Source of the DNA: Symsagittifera roscoffensis | Lineage: Eukaryota; Xenacoelomorpha; Acoela; Convolutidae | DNA: 64,000 bases | Reading direction: 5' to 3' | NCBI RefSeq assembly: GCF_963678635.1 | Contig: NC_087067.1 | Coordinates: 16,317,018 to 16,381,017, forward strand | In this document: positions 37,201 to 46,839 of the stretch, one piece after another | Position numbering within the stretch: the stretch's first letter is position 1 | Layout: each line of letters starts with the position of its first letter | The notes under the pieces: generated by a model | The model's input: the letters and a program-made list of their open reading frames with translations, nothing else | Told to the model about the DNA's origin: nothing | Database searches by the model: none | Translations under genes and position numbers: made by a program

Positions 37201-38690
37201 TATCGATTAAATTTAACTTTTGAACTTTTCACGCATTGGTATCGTTTTTCTTCATATCACGCACAAGAAACACTAATTTGAAAAAAGAGCTTGTGGTCGA
37301 AACATTCTCTGATACTTGCACAACAACTAGCTATTCTTGTTCATTCTCAATTCATCCTGTAGCTATGTGAAACTCTCTCTATTTTTGGGCCCTCTAAGCT
37401 TTTTTGCTGCTGATTTATTCCTTTTCCTTATGATTAAATTTTTAAATAGCTGATTTGTTTTTGGAGCGTTTCGGTTATCGAGTAAAATGATTGCACATCA
37501 GGCAAAATCGGAAATTTGAAAATGGTATTTTTTGTTTGGTTGAAAACAAATAATATGAGACACTATAAATTCGAGAAATAAGCAAGCCATCTTTTCATCA
37601 ATATCAGACACACATTACTGTTCAATTTTTCAGGATACAAAAAAACCTGTAAAACGAACCAAATTTTTTTCATCAAAAGTATTTTGTTGACAAATTTGAT
37701 GTTGAATTTGATTCTTGTCTATTTTTCTAAAGATAATATACTATATGAGAACTCGGTAGATATTTCATATCGTAACTATTTTTTTAATGAGTTTTTGAAT
37801 TCAGAATTAACAAATTTCTAAGGTGGAAAAAGATATTGTATTGCCTGCAAAATCAATATAAATCAGTTTTTCTGAGCAAACCAATATTTTAGCAGACTAA
37901 AAACTATAAATAAGTCAGACGGCTAGCTTCAAATACAGCTTTGTCAATCAGCGACCATTTTCTCTGATCAGTTTACGTTCGGCACAAGAACTTTTGTGCT
38001 CATGAACCAATGGTTTTGCTGATTTAGACTTTTTTTATTTAAATAGATTATATATTTTATTTTTATATAGATTTCTTTGGACAAAAAATGTATAAGTTTC
38101 TTGCTGTGGTATGAATTATGAATCAAGAAAGCGGGCAAAACTAGTTTGTAAATTATCTTTTTTGTTCCGACTTTTTGAAAAATGGAGAGCAACTTTGTAT
38201 AAAGGCGTGTATTTTTTGTTTTCACGTAAAATCAGGTATCATAAACAATCATCGGACTGGATTGACTGATATATCTTATCAAGGACCATTCAGTCGTGAT
38301 TCTAACGGCCCTTAAAAAGTTTTCGAAAATATTTCACAGTGAGAAAAAAACTTGGTTACAAATTTTTTTCCCATCTATTTTCGAGCGTCTAACGCGATTG
38401 AGTAATTTTTTTGTCATAAGGAATTTCACTTCTAGGGACGTTTCAGCTAGCGCTTATCTGGCAATAATTTGACACAACCGTTTAATTTTTTCAGTTTTTA
38501 TTGGTTTTTTTTCTCGAATAACTTAAGTCATAGTTAAGAAGAAACTAGCTCTTTATATTCCGTTTCTGTATTTCAAATTGGAGCAAAAATTTAATAATTG
38601 TAATCCAGAAAAATTTGTTGCAAAGTTGCATGGAAAAAGCGATTTGTGCATTGCAAAAACTTTAAAAACTTACGCTTCTCCGTCAGACAT
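12134..38690 (-). CDS. KIF28-like: Kinesin-3-type motor protein, KIF28/KLP-6-like (26 coding exons, 1078 aa)
   Basis: Plus-end-directed microtubule motor; relatives KIF28/KLP-6 move mitochondria in neurons and, in nematode cilia, polycystins. Exons (minus): 38690-38674, 36087-36049, 35577-35504, 35080-35044, 34429-34305, 34059-33981, 33669-33558, 33125-32987, 32515-32363, 31919-31718, 31105-30921, 28337-28147, 27863-27670, 27278-27092, 26773-26674, 25926-25782, 22750-22609, 22307-22188, 19650-19531, 19124-19016, 18438-18278, 16904-16746, 16362-16237, 13210-13079, 12514-12395, 12202-12134. Lengths total 3237 nt, and the phase agrees at all 25 junctions. Order: motor (6-365), coiled coil (~411-437), FHA (~470-575), a middle region, a C2-like tail (~710-875), a helical segment and a Lys/Ser-rich end. 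The first exon is only 17 coding nt. The choice of KIF28 over KIF1 rests on SSRAH in switch I, the [13 protein letters not shown] stretch, no poly-Lys K-loop, and [13 protein letters not shown] in the tail. Family assignment is strong; the precise orthologue is less certain. Confidence 0.9.
13599..14003. mobile_element. Terminal-inverted-repeat element with GC-rich core (MITE-like)
   Basis: The left end has GATATGCCAAACATCC followed by AGGTCAAACATCC. The right end reads GGATATTTGACCT twice and then AGGTTTGGCATATC, which is the reverse complement of the same modules in the same order. Between them, 13720-13870 is strikingly GC-rich (CGCCGCGGTCGCGCC, TGGCGGCGTGCGTGC) against AT-rich surroundings. 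No transposase is present. It lies in the intron between exons 23 and 24. Confidence 0.5.
14004..16236. other. Intron sequence between kinesin exons 23 and 24
   Basis: No gene, tRNA or clear repeat recognised beyond AT-rich low complexity. Short minus-strand frames (14668-14883, 15909-16166) are not supported by motifs. Confidence 0.4.
16741..16750 (-). other. Candidate GC-AG splice donor of exon 22
   Basis: The exon ends AAAATAAAG and continues GCAAGA. There is no usable GT in frame nearby, while a GC donor after AAG keeps phase 0 and joins the phase-0 start of exon 23 (ALCDKYSEM). GC-AG introns make up around 1% of animal introns. Confidence 0.6.
17085..17645 (+). repeat. Unnamed interspersed repeat, family B
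   Basis: Starts near TTGTTCCGAACACTGAAA and includes AAAATCAGGTACCA. It ends in a module reading GTCGGAACTGTCTGCGCTAC followed by TTGCACAGCAACCGGCTAT. The same modules recur at 24560-24860, 29690-29935, 36850-37345 and 38160-38480. No ORF and no clear termini were seen; it may be a short non-autonomous element. Confidence 0.5.
18582..18866. mobile_element. hAT-type MITE copy 1 (8-bp target duplication)
   Basis: The ends are CAGGTGCGAATCCAGG and CTAAATCCGCTACCA, imperfect inverted repeats of the CAGGGGCGGAT type. Identical 8-bp flanks ATTTAACA lie on both sides (18574-18581 and 18867-18874). The interior matches the copies at 21090 and 25089 (for example GAGCTCTCCCAAATCACT). An 8-bp duplication with CA..TG-type ends fits the hAT superfamily. 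It is non-coding and sits in the kinesin intron between exons 20 and 21. Confidence 0.85.
19670..19890. repeat. Short tandem repeat, period ~46-50 bp
   Basis: Five imperfect units begin with GAGCTGTCTGAATCAAAGGA (or variants) at about 19670, 19716, 19762, 19812 and 19857. They lie immediately 5' (on the gene strand) of the exon at 19650-19531, close to its acceptor. Confidence 0.8.
20259..20330. repeat. Inverted repeat / hairpin
   Basis: A 28-nt left arm beginning GCATAAATTAGAAAAAGC is matched by a right arm ending TTTTCTAATTTATGC, with a loop of about 16 nt. It is followed by a short CAGAACTTTCAGACCTC duplication. Confidence 0.75.
20440..20930. repeat. Degenerate tandem repeat
   Basis: Three diverged units share ATTGCCGAAACTTGACTG-like and CGCGTTTTCTTAAA-like blocks near 20471, 20609 and 20831. 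Spacing is irregular (~139 and ~222 bp). Confidence 0.45.
21090..21503. mobile_element. hAT-type MITE copy 2 (8-bp target duplication)
   Basis: The termini CAGGGGCGGATCTAGG and CCTATATCCGCCCCTG are inverted repeats. The flanks ATAGCACT (21082-21089 and 21504-21511) are identical. At 414 bp this is the best-preserved copy. It has G- and C-homopolymer tracts near both ends and no ORF. Intron between exons 18 and 19. Confidence 0.92.
23562..24415 (+). pseudogene. MULE-like transposase relic
   Basis: Plus-strand fragments, with two or three frameshifts or stops, read in order: [16 protein letters not shown] (23800-23850), [13 protein letters not shown] and [11 protein letters not shown] (~23870-23955), a [16 protein letters not shown] stretch (~23970) and an intact 109-codon frame from 24086 with [13 protein letters not shown] and [20 protein letters not shown]. 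This order (FADGTFK-type, TIH.LVNN, DFE.A, KGCFFH) is that of Mutator-like transposases; WHADGT carries the first catalytic Asp and VDFED the second. The expected CFFH histidine is replaced (CFFFTH). A 67-codon frame just upstream (23562-23765) may be the N-terminal part. It lies antisense within a kinesin intron and is not functional. Confidence 0.7.
24560..24860 (+). repeat. Family B repeat, 3' part
   Basis: Contains the end module of family B (GTGGTCGAAACTTTTTGTG then TTACTTGCACAGCATCCTAC), as at 17592-17640 and 37290-37345. The 5' part is not recognisable. Confidence 0.4.
25089..25515. mobile_element. hAT-type MITE copy 3
   Basis: The ends are CAGGTGAGGATCTAGG and CTAAATCCGCTCCTG. The flanks ATCATTAC and ATCAGTAC match at 7 of 8 positions. 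The interior parallels copy 2 (GTCGACCTTTTTTTTGAGGT, GGCGCGCGCTCCCC). It lies in the intron between exons 16 and 17, next to the MULE relic. Confidence 0.85.
27092..27863 (-). other. FHA-domain exons 13-14 of the kinesin
   Basis: Exons 27863-27670 and 27278-27092 encode the forkhead-associated fold, a phosphothreonine-type binding module common to kinesin-3 motors. It begins at [11 protein letters not shown], as in KIF1/KIF28 (TPHLVNLNED), and carries the conserved GR (VVGR), the loop serine before PVHC ([10 protein letters not shown]) and the VNG turn. The intron between the exons is phase 2. Confidence 0.88.
29017..29410 (+). repeat. Unnamed interspersed repeat, family A copy 1
   Basis: Begins GTTCCGACTTTCGATACG and ends AACATTCAGGGCTTTGCCCT. 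It shares the whole interior (GCGATATATTTCGCGCT, GGCGTGTGGGGGGATGAT) with copy 2. No coding capacity. A terminal-half fragment recurs at 29443-29530. Confidence 0.8.
29690..29935 (+). repeat. Family B repeat, 5' part
   Basis: Has the GGAGGAACTTTGCATTCGCG, AAAATCAGGTACTAG and TTTCAGTCGTGATTCGAA modules shared with 36853-37000 and 38162-38310. It lies directly before a family A copy. Confidence 0.4.
29940..30475 (+). repeat. Unnamed interspersed repeat, family A copy 2
   Basis: The fuller copy (536 bp). It has an extra internal segment with CATTTTTGACGGAATTTT absent from copy 1. GTTCCGAC at the start and GTCGGAAC near the end are inverted, suggesting short terminal inverted repeats. Both copies lie in the intron between exons 11 and 12. 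Confidence 0.8.
32605..32700. mobile_element. Fragment of the same hAT MITE family
   Basis: The stretch GTCGACCAAATTGATTTC followed by TTGAGCTCTCCTAAAAC matches the interior of copies 2 and 3. No ends are present. Confidence 0.5.
34472..34632. mobile_element. SINE-like insertion flanked by ~33-bp direct repeats
   Basis: A block with AAATATTTAACCGTTTTGTT and GGGTTTATAAT occurs on both sides of ~85 bp that reads AGGCTGCATGGCCTTTCAT and ends in an ATTATTATTATT tail. An A/T-triplet tail is typical of SINE or LINE 3' ends. The flanking direct repeat is longer than usual target duplications. Confidence 0.5.
36850..37345 (+). repeat. Family B repeat, fullest copy
   Basis: About 490 bp with both end modules (TTGTTCCGAGCATTGAAAA and GATACTTGCACAACAACTAG) and the internal AAAATCAGGCACCA. 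It lies in the first intron of the kinesin. Confidence 0.5.
38160..38480 (+). repeat. Family B repeat, partial
   Basis: Shares TTGTTCCGACTTTTTGAAAA, GGAGAGCAACTTTG, AAAATCAGGTATCAT and TTCAGTCGTGATTC with the other family B copies. Confidence 0.45.
38674..38690 (-). other. First coding exon (MSDGEA) and translation start
   Basis: The minus strand reads ATGTCTGACGGAGAAGC followed directly by GTAAGT. Its phase 2 end (GC) plus the first A of the exon at 36087 completes an alanine codon and gives [17 protein letters not shown], matching the N-terminus of kinesin-3 proteins. The 2.6-kb first intron (38673-36088) contains repeat copies. The 5' UTR and promoter lie above 38690 and could not be defined. 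Confidence 0.8.
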
Positions 38691-41240
38691 TTTTGCAGGA
38701 ACAAATTGGATAAAACTTTTTTATTGTTTTTATATTGAAAACAAAATAATGCTCAATAGCAAGACAAAGACAGCACGTTCCAAATAACAAATAATTAAAA
38801 CTCTTGCTGAATTATTATGAACTATTTTGGTTAGCCGAAGTAAACAATCAATTTAAAAATTCTTTCGTCACTGATTAAACTAAAGTACTCGTTTGGTTTA
38901 AGTTGGACCAATTGACGCATTACCACGCTCACAATAAAAAAATCAGAGCTAGTGGTGGTTATTTCATTCAAAACCAGCACGCATAAAACACAGGTGAACA
39001 TTAAGCATACGGAACGAATGCATGTACGGTATTTTAAATCCAAAAACAGTTTTTACTGTTCTTGCATACGTCAAAGTAAAAAAAGGCAGTGCTTAAAAGC
39101 ACACGTGCTTATTAGTACAGATTTGATACTTAGATCTAAAACAGAAAAGTAACATCATTAATAACACCATTGTGGAGCCGTGACGTTTACAGCTTCAAAG
39201 TAGTCTTAAAGTAGGCTTACTATAAAATCACCCACTCCTATAGATTAAAATAAAATTAAACCAACGTCATAAAAGAAAATGGGAAACAAGAAACAATTAG
39301 ACAACTTTATATGTTAAATTTATGTGAAAAAAAAAGGTTTTCATGATCACCATATCACAGTCTAAGACCTTCTAAGACTCTGGACAGGGAATAGAGCGGA
39401 CTCTTAGAGTACTTTGAAACTGTGACAGGGTCTTTGGGGCAGCCCACGGGTGGATTTAGGGGGGGGGGCGCAGAGACGGATGTCATCTTACTCTTCTGTT
39501 ACTAAATGAAGACTTCCAATTTTTTTTTGCTTTCCCTCCCACCTCACATAAGCATCTTTTGTAGGGGTTTCAGAAGGTTAATTTAGCCATTTTTTAACAA
39601 TCGGACAATGTGAACAAAAATTTACTACTAAAAATCCGCAAGTTGGGGGGGGGGGTAAGAAAAAATTCTTTTTCTGTCATAGTTGTCTCCCGTATAATTG
39701 TGGCTAAAGTCGTGATGCTAGTATGTAAAATAAAAAAGAATATATATTTGGTTATGAGGCCAAACTGTGCTTTGGATAGGCTTGCAATTTGGCATGTGTA
39801 GGTCTCTAGAATTGAGAGACAAACCTGAACATGCTAAAATTTTTCATAAGGTTCAAACAAAGTTTTCTCGATATAAACTTTTAAGGGCAAGTGCCAGCCA
39901 AAAAAAAAACTGAACTTGCTAAAAATGTTTTTAAAAAGTCCATAAACAGCGTTGAAAGCCAAAAAAGTACTTATAAGGATTTTTGACATCCACGATATCA
40001 ACCGCCCAAACTTAAATAAGAATTATGTAATAATATGACGCAACAATTTCAAATTAAAGTTATAGTGCAAATACCTGATTCCAGTTTAGCCGTCTGTCGG
40101 ATGTTTGCCTTAGTGAAGCTATTTTTCGAATTTTTGCAATATTTTTTGTTTTGCGATATTTGGGACATCATATATTTACACGGTACCCGTCTGTGGCAGC
40201 GGCCCTTGCCACTTTGTAGTATAATTAATTGCATAATTTTTGATGGGCCGCGACATTTCAGATTGCAGGGATTCACAATTGAGTAAAAATTGCATTTGTT
40301 TGGTCGAAGCATTCAAGTTTGCTAAAAAAAACACTTTGTAATTTTTTTCAAAAAAAGGTCTGTGTAGCAGATCTTTCTTTCAAAATACAATCTTTGATCC
40401 TAATTTCGAAGAAATGGGAAAATCATTTTGGTCGATCAAAACAATCTTCGTTAGGTCTAGAATGTTGGCGGGGGGAGAGGGTCTCTGAAAATTTTTGAAA
40501 ATTATGTCGACCATGGTTTCAAAATACTTGGCCGTTGGAAAAATGTCCGGCTCCATTCCAGCTCTGACTTCGAAATTCAATTTCAGTTATGATAAACTGT
40601 TTTAACATTATCATATTGCAATGAATTTTGTCATGGTGAACAAAATAACAATTTTGAACAGATTTAATCCACATAGTTTACGTAGTAACATCACGCTTTT
40701 GAACGTAATAACATAAAAAAAACTATGAAATGTATTACTTTGAAATGTGCCAAAAGCAAAACAGCCACCAACTACTAGACAACTAGTAGTTCATTATATA
40801 TAGACTCAAAGCTACTGATCAGTTCGTCTGTATCTTCTGCCTTCAATCTGAACTTGCTCTCTAGTTTTGACGTTGCCCGTTAATTCAAGTTTTCTTGACA
40901 AGGACGGTTTTTTGAATCTAAGAAAAAAACTCGTGAGTTTTTTCAGAAATCTTTGCTTATTTTACTATCATAACTTTGTGGACAATTGACGACCTTCAAT
41001 TTCAGCAGTTTTTCTGAACATTACTTTAACAAATCGACTTATCATAACTGTTGCGGCAGAAGCTGAGCTGAACAAGTATACATATATATAAGCAAAATTG
41101 GCTTAAATAAAAAATTCTGATTAAGATCCGGAACTCGACCTAAATTGGTTTAGGTAACGATAGTTGAGATTTTTTCAGTTAAAGAATGATTTTTGATGAT
41201 AACTGACCCAAAAAATTGCATGCAAAATGCTAGTTATAGT
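38691..41240. other. 5' flank of the kinesin gene
   Basis: AT-rich, with no recognised gene. G-runs at 39455-39470 resemble a MITE end (GGGTGGATTTAGGGGGGGGG), but no partner end was found. The kinesin promoter and 5' UTR must lie here or in part of it; no core promoter element can be assigned. Confidence 0.45.
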
Positions 41241-41249
41241 CAGTATAGA

Positions 41250-44200
41250 ACTTAGTTGTATTAGTCAGCACACGCTAGTACTTATAACAGAGGGAGAACG
41301 GATGCGCTTTTTCCGTCGGTCGGATATACTCGCCTGTTGACGTTTGTACAACAGCGGATCGTGCATTGCCGCCATTTCCGTATTCCAACGTGGTAACTCA
41401 TGATAACGGGTGATGACCATGGGGACTGGCACGTCTGTTATCCACAAAAGATTGTCAGTATGTTTGTTCAGTGTGAGTCGGCACGATTTTTCTGAGCCAA
41501 CGGTTCCAAAGCGCATTCAAAAACTACTTAGCAAGTGCGTATCGCTTACAAGGATTAAAGTCTTCATCGAAATTCAATGACCAAAGCTCACTCAGCTTTG
41601 TCTTAAGAAAAAAAGGCTCGATGGCGTTCCGCCTGTAGCAATGATCCGATCAATCCTCATAACACAGGAAATCGTATTCCTTGACGGAACCATTTCTTTA
41701 TGAGTTACGCGCTTTTTCAAACACATAAATTGGAAGTCCTACTGCATTTTAGAGCTTTGGCGGATTTTAACGGAAAAAGGACCAAAAATTGTACAGTCCA
41801 CACTTGCTCAATGGAAATTTGCCAATAGCTCAGACATTACTTTGTTAAATCTGCCATCATTGGTTTGAATTTTTGTGCCTTACGTTCACGGCAATTAATG
41901 CAACGGTGTTCGGTGGAACGGAGAGCAGCACGAAGTCCCAAGGTAGCTTACTCAAACTGTATCACTGCCCAAAGAAGATCAAAAAAATGGTGGTTATGCA
42001 GCAATTCAAAGAACGTTACAAATGGGGAGAAGAAAATATGACGGCTGACTAAGATTATTGGATGCTTGGAGTCGAAGTCAACGGCGGCGAAGCAGCGGAT
42101 ACAGCCAAAAGAACGTACAATACCTCCGGGAGGGGGCGAAAAAGGGCGAGAAACAAAGCTAATTGGCTATACTTCTTTATCAAAATAAGTGCGATGGTGT
42201 GCTAGTGTACCTAAAACTGGCAACCTAATATGCCATTCAAAAAAAACTTTGATGTAGTTCATCACGTGAAAGATCTTCCCATTGTTGGCGAGATATGCGT
42301 TATATATCTTTTTTACTGAACCGTGCAAATAACAAAAAGTTCTATGAAATCAAAAACAGGGGGAAAAAAGCTGTAATTAAGTCTTGACCATTTGATTAGC
42401 TCCGAGACTTAGCATCAAAGTGTCATCCTTATGTTTCTATTTTAGATTTAAGACAAATTTCAAGTTTTCAAGAGTAACAGCAATTTCATTAACCCTTTTG
42501 ATTTTCCTAGCATCAGGGTTCTTCATTCTTGCTACCAATACTGGAGCTGTGCTGACGCACTTAGTTAGTCTAACTGCTCCTGGATTTGAAAATTTAACAA
42601 GGTCCAAACCCAACTGAGTAGCATCCTTGGAATCGTCTATTGAGTTCAGGCTGTCAACATAAATCTCTAAATGACAGCGTTTGCGGCTACGGCGTACATT
42701 TAGCGAATATAGCAGGCGGATCGCTGAAGTGCGGAACTTGAATGTGCTAGAGAGTTTTGAACATCGAATGTGTGCCTTGTGTACTGAACATTACTTACAT
42801 GCATTGTGGTGTCCGCCAGAGCAAAGGCTACGAAAACCGATCGAATGACACGACACAAGTTGCAAGATTATTCTTTTATGTCGACGGAAACCGCATATTT
42901 TGATTGTCGGAACTGTAAAAGAACTTGACTGACGCAATGATGTTCCATGAGATTTTGATGCACTCTTTAGTGCTTCTATTTTTCAGGCTTGTTCAGATCT
43001 ATCGCTGGATGATGTGGTAAAGATCACTCTCGAGCAGTCAGATTATGTGGATCACGCGGAGCAACAAGAGCAATGCGCGACAGTGAAATTGTAATTGTTG
43101 AGTAGTTGCGTTTCATTCTCACCCCAAAGCATACCTACAATCTAATGTTCTTTGTCGTGATTTTTTGGTGGCGCAAGTACTCAAAGCGCAAGTTTCTTCT
43201 CAGCGGATTGAGAATCGGCCATTTTGTACTTACCGTATGACTCAACTTCATACCATTTCTTGACTTGAGGGACAAAAAAATGGTTATCAATTCAGCACTT
43301 AAATCTACCAGAAACAAGTCTTGAGGATGCTAGTAAATAACTAATTAGCATCAAACATAATGGAAGATGAACAGCAAAAAATTGATTTGTGTTCTTACCT
43401 CCAATACACTCGAGTGGTTTAATCACATGAAAGCAATCATGCCCTAGTATCGCTTCCACCATGGAGTATTTGCAGAAAACCCAAATTGATCAAGAAGTTC
43501 AAGAAATGAGTCTAAATGTTGAGGTGCTGTGACGCTTACAACATATCTATCCACGTTGATATCCCTTTTAACAAAAAGATTGACTTTGAAAAAGTAGTTC
43601 TCTGATAGTGAGTTTAGCGTTAACCGACTTGCATGGCGGTGATCGTCTGCGGGAATCGATTATATTCACTGTATTTTTTATCAGTGATCGGACAACGTAA
43701 AATAGCCGCACTGTTTCCATGACAACCAAGAATGACTACACGCGCTATCACACCAAACTAGGCAATTACTTGACTGTAACTGATGGAACGCTTAAGTTGA
43801 GAATTTGAAAACGTCCTCTCATATTTTGAGAAATTTTACTTCTGAGGGAATGCCAGTAGACTCTCGCAACATTGTTATTGGCTGGCATCGAGTCTCATTT
43901 GATTTCTCCCTGTGTTTTTGTTCTTCTTTTGAAAGAAAAAAGCGTTCTGCGACGTCCAACAGAACAACTTGTTAGCTCTCACCTCACATCGTTGCTTGGT
44001 TCCTTTTCCAGCTCAAGCGCAACTTCAAAACGGAAGATCTAGTTGCAAGCGGGAAATCGCAATTTCTGCTTGGCTGCAAACTTGATTTTTTCTCTTAGAA
44101 ACTTTTGCAATTTTAATTTCCGTGCTGGCTCTTGGAAAGCTTTCATAGAGGACATTGCGATGATTCTTTCTCATTCACAAAGGAGGAGTGAGGAGTTGCT

Positions 44201-46640
44201 GTTTGAAGCATAGATAAAGCTGTCTGTAGTCGACTTTGACCCATTGCTATGATAAGGATCTTCATATATGAATAACATAGGAGCGTTGATGCGCAGGTGC
44301 TGGTGGGTTTCATACTTTTTGCTCAAAAAACTGTTGAAATATAATGAAATAAATCAATACAAGCTTCTACTGAAAGTGTGCATCATCCAAGACTTCTTCG
44401 ATTTCAATGGTAGCTTTCAGAGTTGCAGTTTTTATAAAACTATACAGTCGAGATTGCCAGGAAAAGAAATGGAATTGAAAACAACAACAAAATTTGAAAC
44501 GGTTGAAGCGAAATTTATTATGCTTTCAGATTTATGCATCTTTAGCATAAGAAAATTGCTCAAGTTATCCAGATACGTAGTAACATCAGTCAGTCTGAGG
44601 TTGACCAAAAGTTCCTGTCAAGATGATCATTGCATCTTTTGGCACCCTGCCAGAAACCCAGATATAACTGAATCATCTGTGCCTCTCACGAGTGTCTTTA
44701 GTTACGTTAATTTAATGTCATCCCTCAGAGCAGCTGAATCTACAAAGCAGAAAACTTTTTAAAAAACTCATTCAGTAGAAGGTGATCACCATTGATTTGA
44801 AAATTTTACCACTCTGACAGAAAGTCCTTACGAATGAACTCAGTAGCTTAGCTAGTCTCGTAAAGTAACAGCTTCAACTTTCAGTTGTTTTTCATAGTAG
44901 GAAAATGGAGTGTACCATGGTGGACTCGGAGGGAAAAGCATTTGAAGCGAAGGTCAGAGTGGATTTAATTCACCATATTTTTTTATGAAGATAAAGATTA
45001 ATCTCACTGACGTTTCCACGTGAGTGAATCAAACTGGGTTCTCAACGTAACATTATGTTTTGAACGCATTAAAAAGACCGTTAAACTGAAGCGATGGACA
45101 ATAGTTTATTTTTTAATTTGTCGCAAGTACTTGGTGGGCGCGCTCTTCATATGGCGGACGTGCTGTTACGGGTCTAAGTTTTAACGGTCGCGACTGTGAT
45201 GCACAAAAAGGATGAGATTATGCGGCAGATTGTGATAACGTCTCTTTGACGTTAGCATTGCATTGCTCGAAACTCGGTTCGGACCAACACAGTATGGTAC
45301 GAAAACAGTGGTATTCGCAATCAGTACAAAAATTGGTTCTGATAACGTTTTTTTGGTCACTTTCTGTAGCTGTAAGCTCGCGGACAATGGTTCTTTGGAC
45401 GTTCACTTTGATGTCGGCATCGTCAGCTTGAAGCCTGATTTTCGCTAAATATGCTAAGACTAACCGTATTCTGTTTTATGCTTATAACTCTTCCAGCTAT
45501 ATTTGTTGTCTCTGTTGCACCAATTGATGTTTTTCCTGCTTCAGACAAAATTCGTTTTCTTTCTGTGTCCGATCTCATCTTGACGATTAATTTCAGCAAC
45601 TTTGATTTACCCCCTTTCTGACTCGAAGAAATAGAAGCCGTTTTGCGTCGACGATGTTCAAGCGGACTATCACGAGCTGATGTAACAAGGTAAAAATTGT
45701 CTGATTGTCCGTACTTCTCCCTACATTCTTCCTTTGCTTTCATCGATCCGTAAGAAAGCTTTGTGCAGGATGTCAGGATGTCATCATGCCTGACTTTATA
45801 CCTGGGAGCAAATTTTGGTGACAAACGCTTCAGTGATAATCATTTTCAAGTGTTAAAATATCTTCGTTCATCGAGACATCAAATTAGAGACCTTCATGGC
45901 AGTCTCATTTCAAATAAATTATTTTACTTGACCTTTTACAATCTTTAATTGATATTTTACGATACTTTTCTCGATGACCTCGAGCATGCAGTCAATAGAC
46001 AAGCAGAGTTCTTTCTCTTATTTGCTTCTTTCGTAAAGAAACAGTTTACCTTCTCGGTACTGTGGTGTGTCACCTAAGGCTGGGAAGTAACGGTTTTGGT
46101 ATTTTGAGTCGTGCGGAACCTAAAAATCAATTGGCGCAAACAATAAAGTACGCGTGAATACACCCCTCAGCGATATCGCCGAAATTAGGAAATCAGATCA
46201 ACCCAATGTTTCGAATCATTAGGGAAGAAGGGCCCTGATACAAAATGTGGGTGGGTTAGGTCGGTGTCGCAACTTTACTGCTCCTAATTAGCCTAACAGA
46301 CTAAAACATGAAGTGCGGAAAACTTGAAACACAAAAAAGATAATTTAGTCAAAATAATAGATTATTTTAATAGAAAAAATTATGGGATCACAAATTATTT
46401 TCAAGTTGAATTTGAAAAGTTTCATTTTTGAAACAGATTATCAGCATGAAAACGGATGATTTGTTTCTTTGAGGCTGTTGTCTTTCTCACTTTTTTAGAG
46501 ATCTTTTCTTGGCTTTTTTAAGAGATAATTAAAGGTTTAGGTTTTTTAGGGCCCCAAAATTGACATCAATCTGTAGTTCCGACAAAAAAAAACTGTTTTA
46601 AACTTGTCCTGATAATTGTTCAAAAATCTAGTTGAATGTT
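41250..46640 (-). mobile_element. BEL/Pao LTR retrotransposon remnant, copy 1 (RT plus integrase)
   Basis: A minus-strand relic with many stops. The integrase zinc-binding part lies at 42110-41880 (HPIIL, HNHHFFDLLW, HRCINCRE: an H-H-C-C arrangement), followed by integrase-like sequence to 41265. RT-side sequence (42190-43330) and further upstream gag/protease-side sequence repeat copy 2 at 80-95% identity. The RNase H segment expected between RT and integrase is missing. About 1.1 kb at 44150-45280 is absent from copy 2. No LTRs were identified. Confidence 0.75.
41265..42160 (-). pseudogene. BEL/Pao integrase relic (copy 1)
   Basis: The H-H-C-C zinc-binding region is readable across one stop (HNHHFF to CINC), with KPMMADL following, as in BEL/Pao integrases. 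The DDE core is too decayed to place, apart from an 83-codon open stretch at 41516-41265. Confidence 0.6.
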
Positions 46641-46839
46641 TTGAAGATAGACATTGATAAAGTCATGAACTACGAATTTATTGATCGAAATGTACCATAA
46701 AACTACAGCAATTTGTAAAACAATAGAGAGATAATTGTACAGAAAATTTGAGCTGTTTCCTTGGTGTTTTTGCAACAAAACTAATTTAATCCTCTAGTAA
46801 TTGAACAAGCTCAGCGCAAATATTTTTTGATTTTATTGG

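Larger units (their letters stand above)
30921..38690 (-). other. Motor-domain exons 1-11 of the kinesin
   Basis: These exons encode residues 1-387. The start reads [20 protein letters not shown] across exons 1-3, the standard kinesin-3 opening. The P-loop GQTGSGKS is at residues 107-114 (exon 6), switch [11 protein letters not shown] at 218-227 (exon 9) and switch II DLAGSE at 256-261 (the exon 9/10 junction splits the glycine codon). The microtubule-binding region continues as [11 protein letters not shown] and [17 protein letters not shown]. All nucleotide-binding residues are present, so the motor should be catalytically competent. The loop equivalent to the KIF1A K-loop reads [14 protein letters not shown], with only three lysines, so weaker electrostatic tethering to microtubules is expected. 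Confidence 0.92.

Noticed and set aside
39440-39660. G-runs resembling a hAT MITE end
   Set aside because: Only one end-like sequence (GGTGGATTTAGGGGG) was found, with no partner end or target duplication, so no element is called.
44268-44762. 164-codon plus-strand ORF
   Set aside because: No motif, composition like the antisense of the BEL remnant region, absent from the other copy.
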